DNA from: Tilletia caries
Lineage: Eukaryota > Basidiomycota > Exobasidiomycetes > Tilletiales > Tilletiaceae
Direction of reading: 5' to 3'
DNA length: 64,000 nucleotides
Assembly (NCBI GenBank): GCA_032718865.1
Contig: JALUTQ010000041.1
Coordinates: 806,001 to 870,000, forward strand
A model generated the notes under the pieces. That model did not search any database and was not told the DNA's origin. It saw only the letters and a list, made by a program, of their open reading frames with translations. Position 1 is the first letter of the stretch. Each line of letters starts with the position of its first letter. A program made the position numbers and the translations under genes. Shown piece by piece: positions 53,328 to 64,000 of the stretch.

Positions 53328-55493
53328 TTGAACGTCTGGGTTCGCTCCAACCCGAACGACGATGACTCCGACACGGATACGGGAACAAGGGGAACGACGT
53401 GGAGAAGGGGAGAGGGAGGACGATTCCGGAAGAGAGGGGCCGCGAACAAAAGGGCCTCAAAGACGAAGGCTCGTACCAGCGCCGTCGCTGCGGGTTCCCG
53501 GTCAAACCCAGCCCCTCTGACGGAAGATGAACGCCGACAACGCAAGAAGGACCGGGAAAATGGAGGCTGCTTCGTCTGCCATCAGACCGGCCACGCCGCT
53601 CGCGACTGCCCCAACGGTCAAGACGAAAAGACGAAGGCATACGTCCGTCGCGTGGAGAAAGCGTACCCTCGCATCAACCGGCTGTTCTCCTCCGTACTCA
53701 AAGACGAATCTTCCTCCAACTCGAGCTCCGACGAAGACGAAGAAGACTCGTGCACGGACGACGCCACCTCGGACGACTCTACGTCCGAGCATGATGTCCG
53801 ACGAGTGCGCAGCGTTAAGATCATCCGCAAGACGTCAACCCGACCGCCGGGACGAGAACCCGGAACCTTACACCACAACACGACGACATTCAAGCTTTGC
53901 GTCCGTGTTGAGGGCCAGGACCGATACGAGCTTCTTCTCGACTCGGGTTCAGAGATCAGTTTGATCTCTACCCGCGCGCTCAAATCGGTCGCGCCGGACG
54001 TCGAACGTCTGCCCGCTCAGCAGATCGAGCTACACGGGTTCGACGACGGAGATAGGCAGATGACAAAATCAGTCGTCGTGCTCCCGGTCACGTTCGTAGG
54101 AAGAGATGGGGAGGAGAAGATGGAGTGGTGTGAATTCCATGAGGTGGATCGATGTGCGGACGGGTGGCTGCTAGGTGTTGACAATATGGTCGAGGTGGGC
54201 GTCGTCTGCGACCCGACCACCTGGACTGCCACCTTCCGTCGGGCTCCAGCGTTAACCGCGGATCTTATCAGGTCAAAGGGCAAGAACAGGGCCAAACAGA
54301 CATCGGCAACCACGGTCACTACTGAGGCGGCGGACGGCACGAGTCCGATCGATCTATCCGGACTCTCTCAGGAGGAGAACACGACGTTCCGAGAATTGGA
54401 AATCGAATACCCTCATGGATCGGAAGCCATCCAGGTCGCGGTCTCGTCAAGCCTCGATGATTTGCAACAAGAGGCACTCCTCGCCGTTCTGCAGGCCCAA
54501 CGAGTGTGGCCAACCAAGGAACGCCCTCTAGGTCTGTACGAACAAGAGTTGTTCGACATCGAGCTGAAGGACGGACAGGATGGATGGAAACACAGCGAGC
54601 CGCCACGTCGGACATCGCCCGCACAGAAGACGGCCATTGAGGAAGCCTTGCGGGAACACGACGAACTCAATCTTTCGGAACCAGGCACGAGCCCACACAG
54701 CTCAGGAGTCGTCCTCGTTCCCCAAAGGGACAAACTCCGATTCTGCGTCGATTATCGTCCGTTGAACAGCGTAACGAAGGATGTCAGCTACTTCTCACCG
54801 AAAACGGACGAGATCTACGGACTCCTCACCTCGGCGGTCTTCCTCACGATCGTCGACTGCAACAAAGGCTATCACCAGTTTGCCTGCACGGAGAGGACCC
54901 GGCAGCTCACCGCCTTCATCACCATGTTCGGCACCAAGCTTTGGAATCGAATGCCTTTCGGACCGAAGACGGCACCCGCCTTCTTTCAGCGCGTGATCGA
55001 CAACATCCTCGCAGCATTCCGGTTCATCTGCGCCATCGCATATCTAGACGACACCTTGGTGTTCTCTCCGACCTACGAGCAACATCTCGTCGACGTAAGG
55101 AGCGTCCTCTCAGCCCTAGGCAATGCCGGTATCACGATCGCGCCAAAGAAGTGCGCCTTTGCGTTCACTAGCCTCAAGCTTCTAGGGTACCGGGCTCACG
55201 CCCTGGGCATCATGGTGGACGAGGAGAGAACAAGAGCGGTTCGAGAGTTCCCAGTCCCGACCACAGCGAAGGAGGCATTTCGATTCTACGCGATGGCCTC
55301 GTGGTATCGCAAGTTCGTCGAAAACTTCGCAACGAGAGCAAAGCCCATCAACGAAGCCATTCACTCAGAACCATTCCGATGGTCGGAGAAGCAGCAACAA
55401 GCCTTTGACGACCTGAAGCAAGCGTTGACGACTACGCCAATTCTACGACGTCCCGACTACGCCAGACCCTTCATCCTGGACGTCGCACCGTAG
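53328..55493 (+). pseudogene. Ty3/Gypsy pol, part 1: nucleocapsid knuckle, protease, reverse transcriptase
   Basis: Domains in order: an acidic/basic linker; a zinc knuckle CFVCHQTGHAARDC at about residue 80; a retroviral-type aspartic protease with YELLLDSGSEISLIS at about 205; then RT with LRFCVDYRPLNSVTKD, FLTIVDCNKGYHQFAC, NRMPFGPKTAPAFFQRVID and IAYLDDTLVFS (catalytic Asp-Asp). The RT connection domain is also present (KCAFAFTSLKLLGY). The frame stops at 55491-55493, exactly where the RNase H domain begins. The next frame carries on one base earlier, and the usual Asp-Ala-Ser catalytic stretch is missing, so bases have been lost. The upstream gag is inverted. Confidence 0.92.
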
Positions 55494-56323
55494 GATTCGG
55501 AGCCGCCCTCATTCAGCTGCAGGAGGACGGCAAGGAGCATCCTATCGTCTTCGTCTCTCGACAAACTAAGAGCCCAGAAACTCGATACGGCGCCACGGAT
55601 CTGGAGCTTCAATGTGTCGTGTGGGCCGTCTCGAAGTTGGCCCATTACATCGACGGATCACATCTGACCGTCAGAAGCGACCATCAGGCCCTCAAGTACC
55701 TTTGGGATCTTAAGTCTGAAGCACCAACAGGACGACTCCAACGACTCGCCCTCGCCCTGGCCCCGCTTCGGGACAAAATCAAGGTGGAGTACCGGAAGGG
55801 CTCGTTCAACAACGTCGCTGATGCCCTCTCCCGCAGCCCTCTACCAGAACAAAGCACCGAACAACAAATCAAATACCTCACCATCAAGCACGTACAGAAA
55901 CAAGACACGACATCAACCAGCATCGTACTCGACAAAGAAGAACGACGATCTTGGACAACAGCATACGAGAACGACAAGACATACCGAAGAATCTACAACA
56001 AACTAAAGAAGAAAAAAGAAAAAAACAACAAAGAAAAAAGAAGAAACGGCCGAGGACGACCTCAAGAAGACGGGGGGGAACACAGCGGCGGATCAAAGCG
56101 AAGGAGACGGGGAAAACGATGGTGGAGAGGGTACACTTGGAGGAGAACATCTGGCGAACAATGGTGGAGGAACAACGGACACCGCGGCGGACTTGGGCTC
56201 TTTGGTTGGGAAACATCGTTCGACGGACACCGCGGTGGATTTGGGCTCTTCGGTTGGGAAACATCGTTTGACGGTCGACAGCGGTGGAGCGGGAACATCT
56301 GGAGGACATCAGCTGGCGGGTAA
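55490..56323 (+). pseudogene. Ty3/Gypsy pol, part 2: RNase H
   Basis: Frame -1 relative to part 1. It opens GFGAALIQLQEDGKEHPIVFVSR, then TRYGATDLELQCVVWAV (Glu), HLTVRSDHQALKYLWD (Asp) and GSFNNVADALSRSP (Asp). The first catalytic Asp is lost at the junction with part 1. After about 55980 the frame becomes Lys/Arg-rich low-complexity sequence (AAAGAAAAAA tracts) and then reads the tandem repeats at 56177-56272; the integrase continues in another phase. Confidence 0.88.
56177..56272. repeat. Two 48-bp tandem repeats in the pol linker
   Basis: Units 56177-56224 and 56225-56272, beginning GGACACCGCGG, differ at only a few bases. 48 is a multiple of 3, so they do not themselves shift the frame. 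Similar Gly/Trp-rich or Ser-rich units decay further downstream to about 56470. Confidence 0.9.
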
Positions 56324-58142
56324 TGGTGAGGGGACGGCGAACACTGTGGAGGACTCGGACTCTCTGGTGGGCGAACAACGAAGGGACAAGGGACCAAAGG
56401 TTGGCGATCGGCAATCGGACACCGTGGAGGACAGGGAACCAAAGGTTGGCGGTCAGCAATCGGATATTCAGGATGGAAAGTGGACGGACGGTACGGATAG
56501 GACTGGAGGGCGGTGGAGCGAGGGACGAAAGGACGTGGGCGACTCGGACAAGAGTAAGGGCCAGCGGAGGAGCCCCAGGCTGCGGAGGCAGGTGCAGGTG
56601 GCCGTGGCGGTACGACAAGAGGATGGGGGATCTCATCCGAGATTCTTCGTTGAGGATGACCTCCTCTTCGAACGGTCGGGCCCCGAGTTGGATCAGATCA
56701 AGATCTGTGTTCCAGAGGACAAGATCCAGACGATCCTCGACGAATTCCACAAGTCACCTCGGGCCGGACACCCCTCCGTCAAGAGAACAACTGAGGCGAT
56801 CAAGGCCATCTTTACGTTCCCCGACCTCAACTCACGGGTCCTGGAGGCTGTTTCAAAATGCTACGAGTGTCAGACGAACAAGGCGCGACACCACAAGGAA
56901 TACGGACAACTCATCCCGATCTACAGTCCGCCCAAGGTCTTCGACACCCTCGGAATCGATTTCGTCACGGGATTGATACCCGCCGGCGATCAGCGATTCG
57001 ATGCGATCACGGTCGTGGCAGACAAGTTCTCGAAGTTTGCCATCTTTTACGCCAGCAAGACGACCGATTCGGCGAAGGACACGGTGGAACGATTCCTCGC
57101 GAACGTGTACCCGTGGACCGGCATCCCAAGGCGCCTCATCAGCGACCGTGACGTTCGATTCACCTCCGAGTTTTGGAGGGCGCTGACGCAGAGGCTCGAT
57201 ATCAAACACGGCATGTCTGCAGCATACCACCCTCAGACTGACGGTCAAGTCGAGCGTCTCAACCAACAACTAGGGACGCTTCTGAGACACACCGTTGCTC
57301 TCGACCAACACGATTGGCCGATGATGCTACCGGCGGCCATGATGGCCTACAACACACAGACGCAAGAGACGACTCAAGAGGCCCCATACAAGATCGTCTT
57401 CGCTAGGAACCCTCGTGTGTTCCCTTTGGCCGAGACCCTCCATCAGGTACAAGACCAAGAAGGCGCGGCATCCACGGGGACGGTCACAGACCTGGGCGCC
57501 CTCCTAGCCTTTCACGCCGACGTACAAGACCGCATCATCCGAGCACAAGAACGCCAGTCGGAGGAGTACAACCGGCGACACCTGGATTGGACGCCTAGCG
57601 TCAATGACTGGATACTCGTCCGAACGGAACACTACAAGCAGCGTCTGGACCCAACACAGAGGGCGAAGGCGAAGCTGTCCCCCAAGCTCATGGGGCCGTT
57701 CCGAATCGCCGAACTCATTCGACCCGGCACCTACCAGCTGGAAGTACCCCCCTGGTTCAAGGCCCACCCGGTCTTCCCTGTCCAAGCGCTTGAACGCTTC
57801 AATGGCGATCCCAGGACTGTCACGCCCAGGCCGCTCGTCGGCACGATGGAGGAGGGTTCCAGACCCGAGCGCCGCGTCTCTGCCTTTCTCGGCCGTCGGC
57901 CGACACAATACATCGACGGTCAACGATTCGATTACCTGGTCAAGTGGGCAGGCGGTATCGAGCCGACCTGGCAATGCGACAGACGGTTGCCCGGCATGCA
58001 TTGGGCCCGCCGGGACTTCGCTCAGAGAATCAAGGCGGAGAAGGGGATCAACCGGCTAACGAAGGGGAGGGAATGGGTGCTTGATATTGCGGAGGAGAGG
58101 GCACGGCAGTTGAGGGACATGGAGATGGAGACGAAGGAGTAG
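56193..58142 (+). pseudogene. Ty3/Gypsy pol, part 3: integrase and C-terminal chromodomain-like region
   Basis: Open frame of 649 codons, in a different phase from RNase H. The HHCC zinc domain (FHKSPRAGHPS ... CYECQTNK) is at about 190-235. The catalytic core has Asp in DTLGIDFVTGL, Asp in LISDRDVRFTSEFW and Glu in PQTDGQVERLNQQL. The C-terminal part has the Gypsy GPF-like strand (PKLMGPFRIAELIRPGTYQL) and ends with a chromodomain-like module (YLVKWAGGIEPTWQ). Family knowledge: chromodomain-bearing Gypsy elements (chromoviruses) use this module to target chromatin marks. The integrase itself looks intact although the whole pol is broken elsewhere. Confidence 0.9.
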
Positions 58143-58500
58143 TGGGGAAAGTCGAGGACGACTTTGGACATTCGGAGGGGGGCGGCTGTGGCGTTGACAC
58201 AAACTTGTCGGGGCGAGATGGGTTGTCTGACGGAGATGAGGTGTCGAAATATCGCTGAGAGGTTGGAGGAGGGGGAGAAACGAGGTCCTATCAGGGATGA
58301 GACCCTTGGGGCAATGGGGGCAGGGCGGCAAGCAGGGTTGGGACGTGCGGACTTACGGATGGGTCTGAGCGGGCGGGGGGTCAAAGACGATGGACAGTGA
58401 ACGATAAAAGGATCGAGTTTGCGGACGATCCAGTCGAATGTACTTCCTCCTCACGACCAGTTACGCACAGAATCACAGATACGCATCGTTCTCTCTCTCT
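58143..58500. other. 3' flank of the Gypsy pol
   Basis: G-rich sequence with no supported gene; a 3' LTR would be expected here but no partner sequence was found upstream. Confidence 0.4.
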
Positions 58501-59122
58501 TCACACCCTTCCCTTTGCCCTCGATCTCGAGGAAGACAGTCCTGACGCCACAATGGTGATGATAGTCCACAAAGTCGCGTTGATGGCGAAGCAGAGAAAA
58601 ATGTTGTTCGTCAGTGCTGGGTCACGCTTTCGGAGGGGACTGAAAGCTGACCTAGAAGGGTCGCAGGTACCCGAGCACCATACGCGAGTCGTGACCGCAG
58701 AGATGATCATGCCGACATAGCCATCTGGTTTTGGCGCCGCCCCTGTTGAATTGCGGAAAAAAGAGCTGAATCTGTCCGAGGAGGGAAGGCAGGAGCGCGA
58801 GAGCATGTCAGAGTCGCATCGCTTACTTCGATGATGATCAATACCTGTTCTCCAGCAAGAACGTTCACAAGTTGCGTTGTGGAAGACCCGGGGACCGCCG
58901 ATGGGGGAAGGATCTTGCGTGGTTCAGGGATGCGAACGACTCCTTGAAGTAGGTAGAATGTATATGTGTAGTCATTGGCGAAGCAGACTTCCTTCACCTT
59001 TGCGTCTGATAGTCGATGGAGGTCCCAATTAACTCCCAATTCTTGAACGCATTCATTGATTCCAGACGAGACGGCGAACGAATGTCAAGCGAGGTCGTGG
59101 TCATGCGTCGTGCCTTCCGAAA
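58501..59122 (-). pseudogene. Inverted partial copy of the hypothetical gene at 51169
   Basis: 58806-59122 (minus strand) matches 51101-51426 closely, including upstream sequence (CGACATTCGTTCGC-type block), NWDLHRLSDAK, VVRIPEPRKIL and TTQLVNVLAGEQVLIIIE, and the GTAAGCGATG donor. An extra 11 bases after AAGAATTGGGA breaks the N-terminal frame. Beyond the donor the sequence diverges and reads TGAAPKPDGYVGMIISAV and a hydrophobic NNIFLCFAINATLWTIITIVAS to a stop at 58501, perhaps a second exon. Product unknown. Confidence 0.5.
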
Positions 59123-60228
59123 CAGGAGCGTGAATTTGTTTCTTCCCACGCTCCCACCACTGACCAAATCCTCACCCCTCCGAATCCAACATCATGTCTC
59201 GCGACGCTCAATCGCTCATACAGCATACTAGATAGAGATATATCTCGGGGCTCGGCCGATGATGCTTTCCGCTGCGCAGATCTTTTCGGGAGATCTTTGG
59301 GAGGCGCGGGCATCGGGGAAGCGGTAAAAAGGGACGAGGGACAAGGACAAGGAACAAGGATCAAGCAGGCCAATGCACACGCTCAAGCCCCATTTCCTAG
59401 CCCACTGGACATCGGGCTCTGCCTGCTGCTCGCTGAGCGCGCTGAGTGCTGAGCGCAAGGTGTTGACTGCTATATTAAGGTCGTGAGATCTCAACATCGT
59501 AACGTTTGGTAGGCATGTAACATCACTCCAGTTCTGTCCTTTGGTCCCCTTTATGTCTCGACGACTCGATCTGGGCTGTGATATACTCATACCTGATCCT
59601 CTTTTTTCTTACAGCTTATGATAAATCAGTGCCTTCATGTATTTGGCGTCGACGGTCTCACACACCACCATCCTCCCTCCCTTGGCTACCACCGGGACCG
59701 TATCGCGAACTATCTCAAACGTGGGATCCAGCCTCAATCTCCTCAGCTCTTACGACTTCGGCTGGAAGGGGTCGAAGGTTAAACAAGACGGTCCAGGCGT
59801 TACCAAAAGGCTCATTATCTATCTTCTTGAGTCTTGACGAGAACGGGGGGCATGCAAGGCAAATCGAGACGACCTATGCGCACACTCCGCCTAGACTGTC
59901 CGCCGTGTATTTTAGATATTGAGTCCGGGACCCCCCGACGATCATTTTGGGGATGCGACCCCGCTGCTCACGCTGTCGCTGCAACAACGGCAGACACATG
60001 TATCAAGACCACTTCCTCCACTGCCCTCATTGTCCTTGTGATCGCAGCTTTGCGCCGGAAGGAGCTTGATGGCAAGGTATGTACGTGTGTGTACGGTCAT
60101 CGTCGATGCTGGAGGCTGGTGGCAACAAGATTCCCCAATACGTCGACCTCCAGGGGTTGGCCACACAACCCTGCGATACGCTTCGCCACACTCACGTCCG
60201 TCGGCTGCGTCCGACTTGCTGCGCCCAA
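59123..60228. other. Intergenic, no clear gene
   Basis: A frame at 59578-59922 and a donor GGTATGTACG at about 60076 hint at pieces of a spliced gene, but I cannot join them into a recognisable product. Confidence 0.3.
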
Positions 60229-60408
60229 GTCGGACGTTACATGGCAGTGCGATCACGGAGGTCTACGCTCCGTTTCATCTCATTCGAAATTCTCTGTACC
60301 CCCCTCTCTTCTCTCAGCAGACACGGGTCAGGGACACGAAGGACCATCACCTCCTCATTCTCCTTCCATTCTCGCACTGCCTCTCGGTTGTTTGATCCTT
60401 CCTGAAGC
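60229..60408 (+). repeat. Direct partial copy of 51788-51985
   Basis: Shares GGCAGTGCGATCACGGAGGT, TTTCATCTCATT, CTCAGCAGACA and TTCTCGCACTGC blocks in the same order and orientation as 51788-51985, with scattered differences. Together with the inverted copy at 58806-59122 it represents a second, rearranged copy of the 51100-51985 region. Confidence 0.7.
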
Positions 60409-60436
60409 CTGAATACTGAATCTCAGTAAAAATTAA

Positions 60437-62076
60437 TATGGATCCCCCGTGTATCCTTTTCTTGACACACGCACGATACACATTGGACACAAAAATCAGG
60501 TTTCAACACGGAGGATCCACAGCTTTGTGTGCCATGTATGTATCGTGTGTGTATGTGTTACACGCCTGTGGATCTTCATACATATATATTACACGGTCGT
60601 GGATCGTCGATACACAGGCAGTACACGGCCGTGTGCCAAAATCCACGGGACGTACACGCGCGTGTGTCGTGACGCTGTGATTGTGCGCTCGAGACACACG
60701 GACCATACACATCTGTGTATGTGCCGTGTATCGTGCGTGTGTCATTTGTAGTTCATGAACACAAAAATCAGACAGGCATAGCAGGGCAGGAATCAATAAG
60801 TGCATTTCGTCGAATGGAACGCACAGAGGCAAACAGCGGCGCTTGGTGGGACTGCGGAGGTGGAGAGGGTAGGGACGATGTACTGCGGTGCATCGGAAGA
60901 GGGAAGGAAGGGAGTCAGCACGGAGCAAAAGGGGCAGCAGCAGCTGCCGGGGAGGGATGCGGTACTGACGGGTAGAAGATTGATGACCTGTCGGAGAGAA
61001 GACGAGGCCGCTGCAAGGCGAGGGATGGCAGGAGCTGGTGGAGGAGAACTGGGAAGCAGAGGAACGACAACAGCAGAAGCGGGTCAGCTCGCACAGTCGC
61101 ACCGGTGGATGGGACGAACGTGGGGGAGCCGGGAGGAGACAATGACAAACTTACCGCCTGACTGGTCCTGATATCGCCGTTACTGAGGGAAAGGGGGGAA
61201 AGAGAGAAAGGGAGAGGTCCGCAAAGAAAGAGGGAAAGAGAGAGAAAGAGAAGGGTCTGCAGAGAGAGAGACAGAGGGAAGAAAGAGAGCGCGCGCCGAG
61301 GTGAGGACGTAGACCTACACGCGAGCTCAGGGGCAAAAGCTGAGACAGAGGCAGCCTGGCAGAGACAAAGAAGGAGAAGGAGACGGAGACGGAGGTGGGA
61401 GGCAGAGGGGGAAGGGGGCGGAACTCACCTGAAGCGGTTGATGGTCTTGATGTGATGTGGACTGGTGAAGTGAAAGTGGTGGTGGTGATGGTGTGGCGAT
61501 GCTGGTAGGGGGGGAGAAGAGATGGTGGTGGGAGAGGAGAAGGAAGAGCAGGGAGAGAGAAGAAGCAGGAAGAGAAGAAAATTTTTCGAGGCCCTTGGGA
61601 AGATGAGAATGCGGCGACACCAACGCCCCGGCCACACTTGGCATGTCACCCTTTCTGAGAGGGAATGAGACGATGGTAAGCGAGCGCGTTAGCCGTAAGT
61701 CAAGCGGAGTATGCATTTCTCATCTCCGAGGCCAGAGGCAAGAGAGGGAATGAGATGGTGGGAAGCGAGTGTGGTAGCCGTAAGTCAAACGGGGCACGCA
61801 TTCCTCATCTCTCACCCAGAGGCCAGCGGCCAGCAGAGAGTAATGCATGTCACGCTGTCACGACTGCACGACAGCCGACTCGAAGCACGGGTTCATGTCA
61901 TTCATGTCATTCATGACATTCATTCATGCCGAATGTCATGCATGTCACGCACGGATGTCATGAATGTCATGCATGTCACGCGTGTCGTGCACTCGTGATG
62001 CGTGCAGATCGGCGACTGATCCATAGAAAATACACAGCGGATACACAAAAACAGGTTTGATACACAGGGGATCCAT
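60437..62076. mobile_element. Possible TTAA-flanked repeat element
   Basis: Both ends carry ATGGATCCCC followed by TGTATC-like sequence in inverted orientation, directly next to TTAA (60433-60436 and 62077-62080). Subterminal GTGTATC, GATACACA and ACACAAAAAYCAGG motifs recur. The interior holds CACACG/CGTGTG palindromic DNA (60450-60780), a purine-rich stretch (about 61190-61420) and tandem repeats. No transposase frame. TTAA targets are used by piggyBac-like elements, but the short ends do not match that group well. Tentative. Confidence 0.4.
61657..61830. repeat. Two tandem copies of an about 85-bp unit
   Basis: 61657-61740 and 61742-61830 share GAGAGGGAATGAG, TAGCCGTAAGTCAA and CTCATCTC, with scattered changes. 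Downstream (61880-61985) is a dense array of ATGTCA / TGACAT hexamers. Confidence 0.85.
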
Positions 62077-62098
62077 TTAAGTTTGGGCGAACTTAATG

Positions 62099-62143
62099 GC
62101 CGCCCTAGGGCGGCTTTGAGCCTTTGGCCGCCCCCGGGCGGCC
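62099..62143. repeat. Pair of GC palindromes
   Basis: GCCGCCCTAGGGCGGC at 62099-62114 is a perfect 16-bp palindrome; arms GGCCGCCC (62126-62133) and GGGCGGCC (62136-62143) form a second. They would make strong hairpins. The neighbouring AAGTT...AACTT (about 62079-62094) is a third small inverted repeat. Confidence 0.9.
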
Positions 62144-62144
62144 G

Positions 62145-64000
62145 CGTGTGAATTCTGTCATGAAACCCGCCCCTCCCATCTAGAAGACTCTGCGACAGGG
62201 CGGGTTCTTCAGATTACGTAACGTTTCCGTTTTCGTTTCCGTTTCAGACTTGTCTCAGACCAGCACGGGCCACGGGCCACGTCCGCAGCCCGCAGCCCGC
62301 AGCCCGGAAAGCCCACTCGGGTGACAGGATCCAGATTCCAGAATCAACTCCCAATCGGTTTGGAGACCCATTCAGCGCCCCTCAGTCCCATGCCTCTATG
62401 TTCCGACTCATACAGTCGTGCAGCTGCTGCCTGATTTTCTCTCCGATTCCCTTTGGTCTCTAGTTTCTAGATCGTGCCTGTCACGCACTCGGCATGGCTC
62501 AACTCCCAGTGACCAGATTGTAAGACTGACTGTCTGTACTTGACTGATGTATCGAAATGAACGTAGGTGGTGTTATTCCTAGGAAGATAACAACACAGTC
62601 TCTGAAGAGGTGAGGGCCAAAGGGAAAAGAATGACCACCCGGTCACAACTCACAGCAGTGCCGGGTCTCAGCTAGAGTCTTGTTACAACATCCCCATCGA
62701 CAAGCTCCGCGTCCGCGCGAGGCCTTAAGCTCCTTGCGATGCCTCATGCCGCCTGCAACGCATCCTCCCGCACCTGTCCGTCAGGTAGGATGATTGTGTC
62801 CTTCTGACGCAACCGACGTAGTCCCAACTTCGTCCAAGCCCGCTTCTCAAAGCGGCGCTGAGCGGTGAGCCCACCGCAAGCCCGCAAGTTTCGTGTCTGC
62901 CTGCCAAGGTGGCTCAGGACCGGCCCACTACTGCACCAGATAGTCGAACCGCACGCCATCGTCCAAGTCCCAAGAGGGTCGGTCGTCGACCCAAAAACCC
63001 TCTCACACGGGGGATCCGCCGTTCGACTCCCGTGGCTAAACCTCAGTCAGCGTCAACGACAGTCCGCCACCCCTTCTGGTTATTGATGACCGGTACTCGG
63101 TAAATACGCTGTACGCTTCCGCTTTGGCCTCAATACAATCTCTGTAACCACATTACAGTATTTACAGTATACACATATCGAACTGTTGTCCAATTTGACA
63201 TCTAACCAACGACGTCGCAACGACGCGACCTTAGCAGGTTACCCAAGAACATTTGGCGGCTTAGGGCTGTGCCTGTGCCACGGCCCGCAGAAAACAGATG
63301 AAGTGTGTAAGACCTGTATGATGTAATGATCCTGGTCTCGTCTCTTAACCCAGAAAGTAGAGAGTAGAGAGTAGAGCTTGTCCAGAGATCGGAGTAAGAA
63401 GTCGTAAGACAGAAACGGTGGTTGTTGACGGTTATGCATTATACATTGATTTGCATTCCGCATTCGGCGTTTCACATTGCAGAGTGAAGACAGAAAAGAT
63501 TCACATCTGAAATTGGCGAACCAAACAGTGTGGGATGCGAGCAGGTGGATGCGGACGTTGAAACTTGGAGCATCATCAGTCATCACTTCCGATGGCAATT
63601 GGCAACTCAGACTCGAATCATGTTTCTGAATCTGTGCTTGGGTATCGGCTATGGAGTATCGGCTTCTGGAGACTGGAAGCAATCCATAGCGCTCTAGTGC
63701 CTCCCCCACAAATCAATACGCAGCAGAAAAAATCGAGACCCGAGCAAATAGCAAACCTTATAGTGTTACCGCCCAGCCCGGTAGTCAACGCCCAGCGGCG
63801 GTAATCGTTATTCGTTAACTCGTCCGGCATTCGTCTTTGAGCGTTATGCAGACTGCAGTATACAATCAGTTCACAGCTATCAAGGACTTCAATTGCGCGG
63901 TCAGAGATCAACGTTAACCAATCGCGATTAGTATTGGCCGTGGAGGCTGGAGCCCATTGAAGCACCGAAGTCCGAATAATGAGTGGTCAGCCATGAGCCA
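62145..64000. other. Right end of the window, no supported gene
   Basis: Only short frames on both strands. The minus-strand frame at 62959-62744 ends in KRAWTKLGLRRLRQKDTIIL, which might be the tail of a protein, but nothing confirms it. Confidence 0.35.

Noticed and set aside
53328..53640. Minus-strand frame extending the gag across 53325 into the pol region
   Set aside because: Upstream of about 53325 on the minus strand the product loses gag character and is the shadow of the plus-strand knuckle region.
51991..58800. LTRs of the Ty3/Gypsy element
   Set aside because: I compared the flanks by eye and found no direct repeat of LTR length; they may be lost or beyond rearranged breakpoints.
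62990..63040. tRNA gene suggested by GTTCGACTCCC at about 63021-63032
   Set aside because: It resembles a B box, but no A box, no cloverleaf and no matching acceptor stem can be drawn.

Overview
The window is nuclear DNA from a filamentous or dimorphic fungus, almost certainly a basidiomycete. Host genes are split by many short GT-AG introns (about 50-110 nt), and the proteins include a G1 cyclin, an SMP/C2 lipid-transfer protein, an aromatic-acid-exporter-like membrane protein, a bZIP factor and a small 7TM protein. The transposon set (tyrosine-recombinase retroelement, chromodomain-type Ty3/Gypsy, pogo, Harbinger, a DUF6589-like protein next to a RecQ-like helicase) is common in basidiomycetes. 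I cannot fix the species. No rRNA, convincing tRNA or CRISPR was seen.

Layout. 1-1179: the N-terminal part of a G1 cyclin on the minus strand, cut by the window edge. 1180-6217: no supported gene. 6218-8271: an intact-looking pogo-type transposon with 138-bp inverted repeats and a TA target duplication. 8274-11770: mostly empty, with one weak small spliced gene. 11774-16779: a 14-exon SMP/C2 gene. 17293-21807: an ArAE/FUSC-like membrane protein. 22330-28152: a stack of DNA transposons, including a two-gene Harbinger element inserted in the right inverted repeat of a Tc1/mariner-like element. 28243-31538: a bZIP factor with a DUF3425-like C-terminus. 32470-33537: palindrome-rich sequence and a 309-bp MITE with a perfect 10-bp target duplication. 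34307-36073: a 7TM protein.

From 36392 onward the window is almost entirely mobile or repeated DNA. A deleted copy of a tyrosine-recombinase (DIRS/Ngaro-like) retroelement (36392-36766) is followed by a RecQ-like helicase (37169-40558) convergent with a DUF6589-like gene (43595-40630). A full-length copy of the same retroelement (44476-50885) follows. Both the helicase (in an intron) and the retroelement (in the RT reading frame) carry an insertion of one previously unnamed-to-me family of hAT-like, non-coding elements. These have CARGGCTCGGCA ends and are filled with ACTATAGT-type repeats. Next come a small hypothetical gene (51169 onward), a broken chromodomain Ty3/Gypsy element whose gag is inverted relative to pol (52763-58142), and rearranged partial copies of the hypothetical gene (58806-59122 inverted, 60229-60408 direct). 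The window ends in a repeat-rich, probably TTAA-flanked block (60437-62076) and a non-coding tail.

The most interesting signals are the ACTATAGT-repeat element family, the RecQ-DUF6589 pair lying between two retroelement copies, the odd terminal architecture of that retroelement, and the inverted gag.
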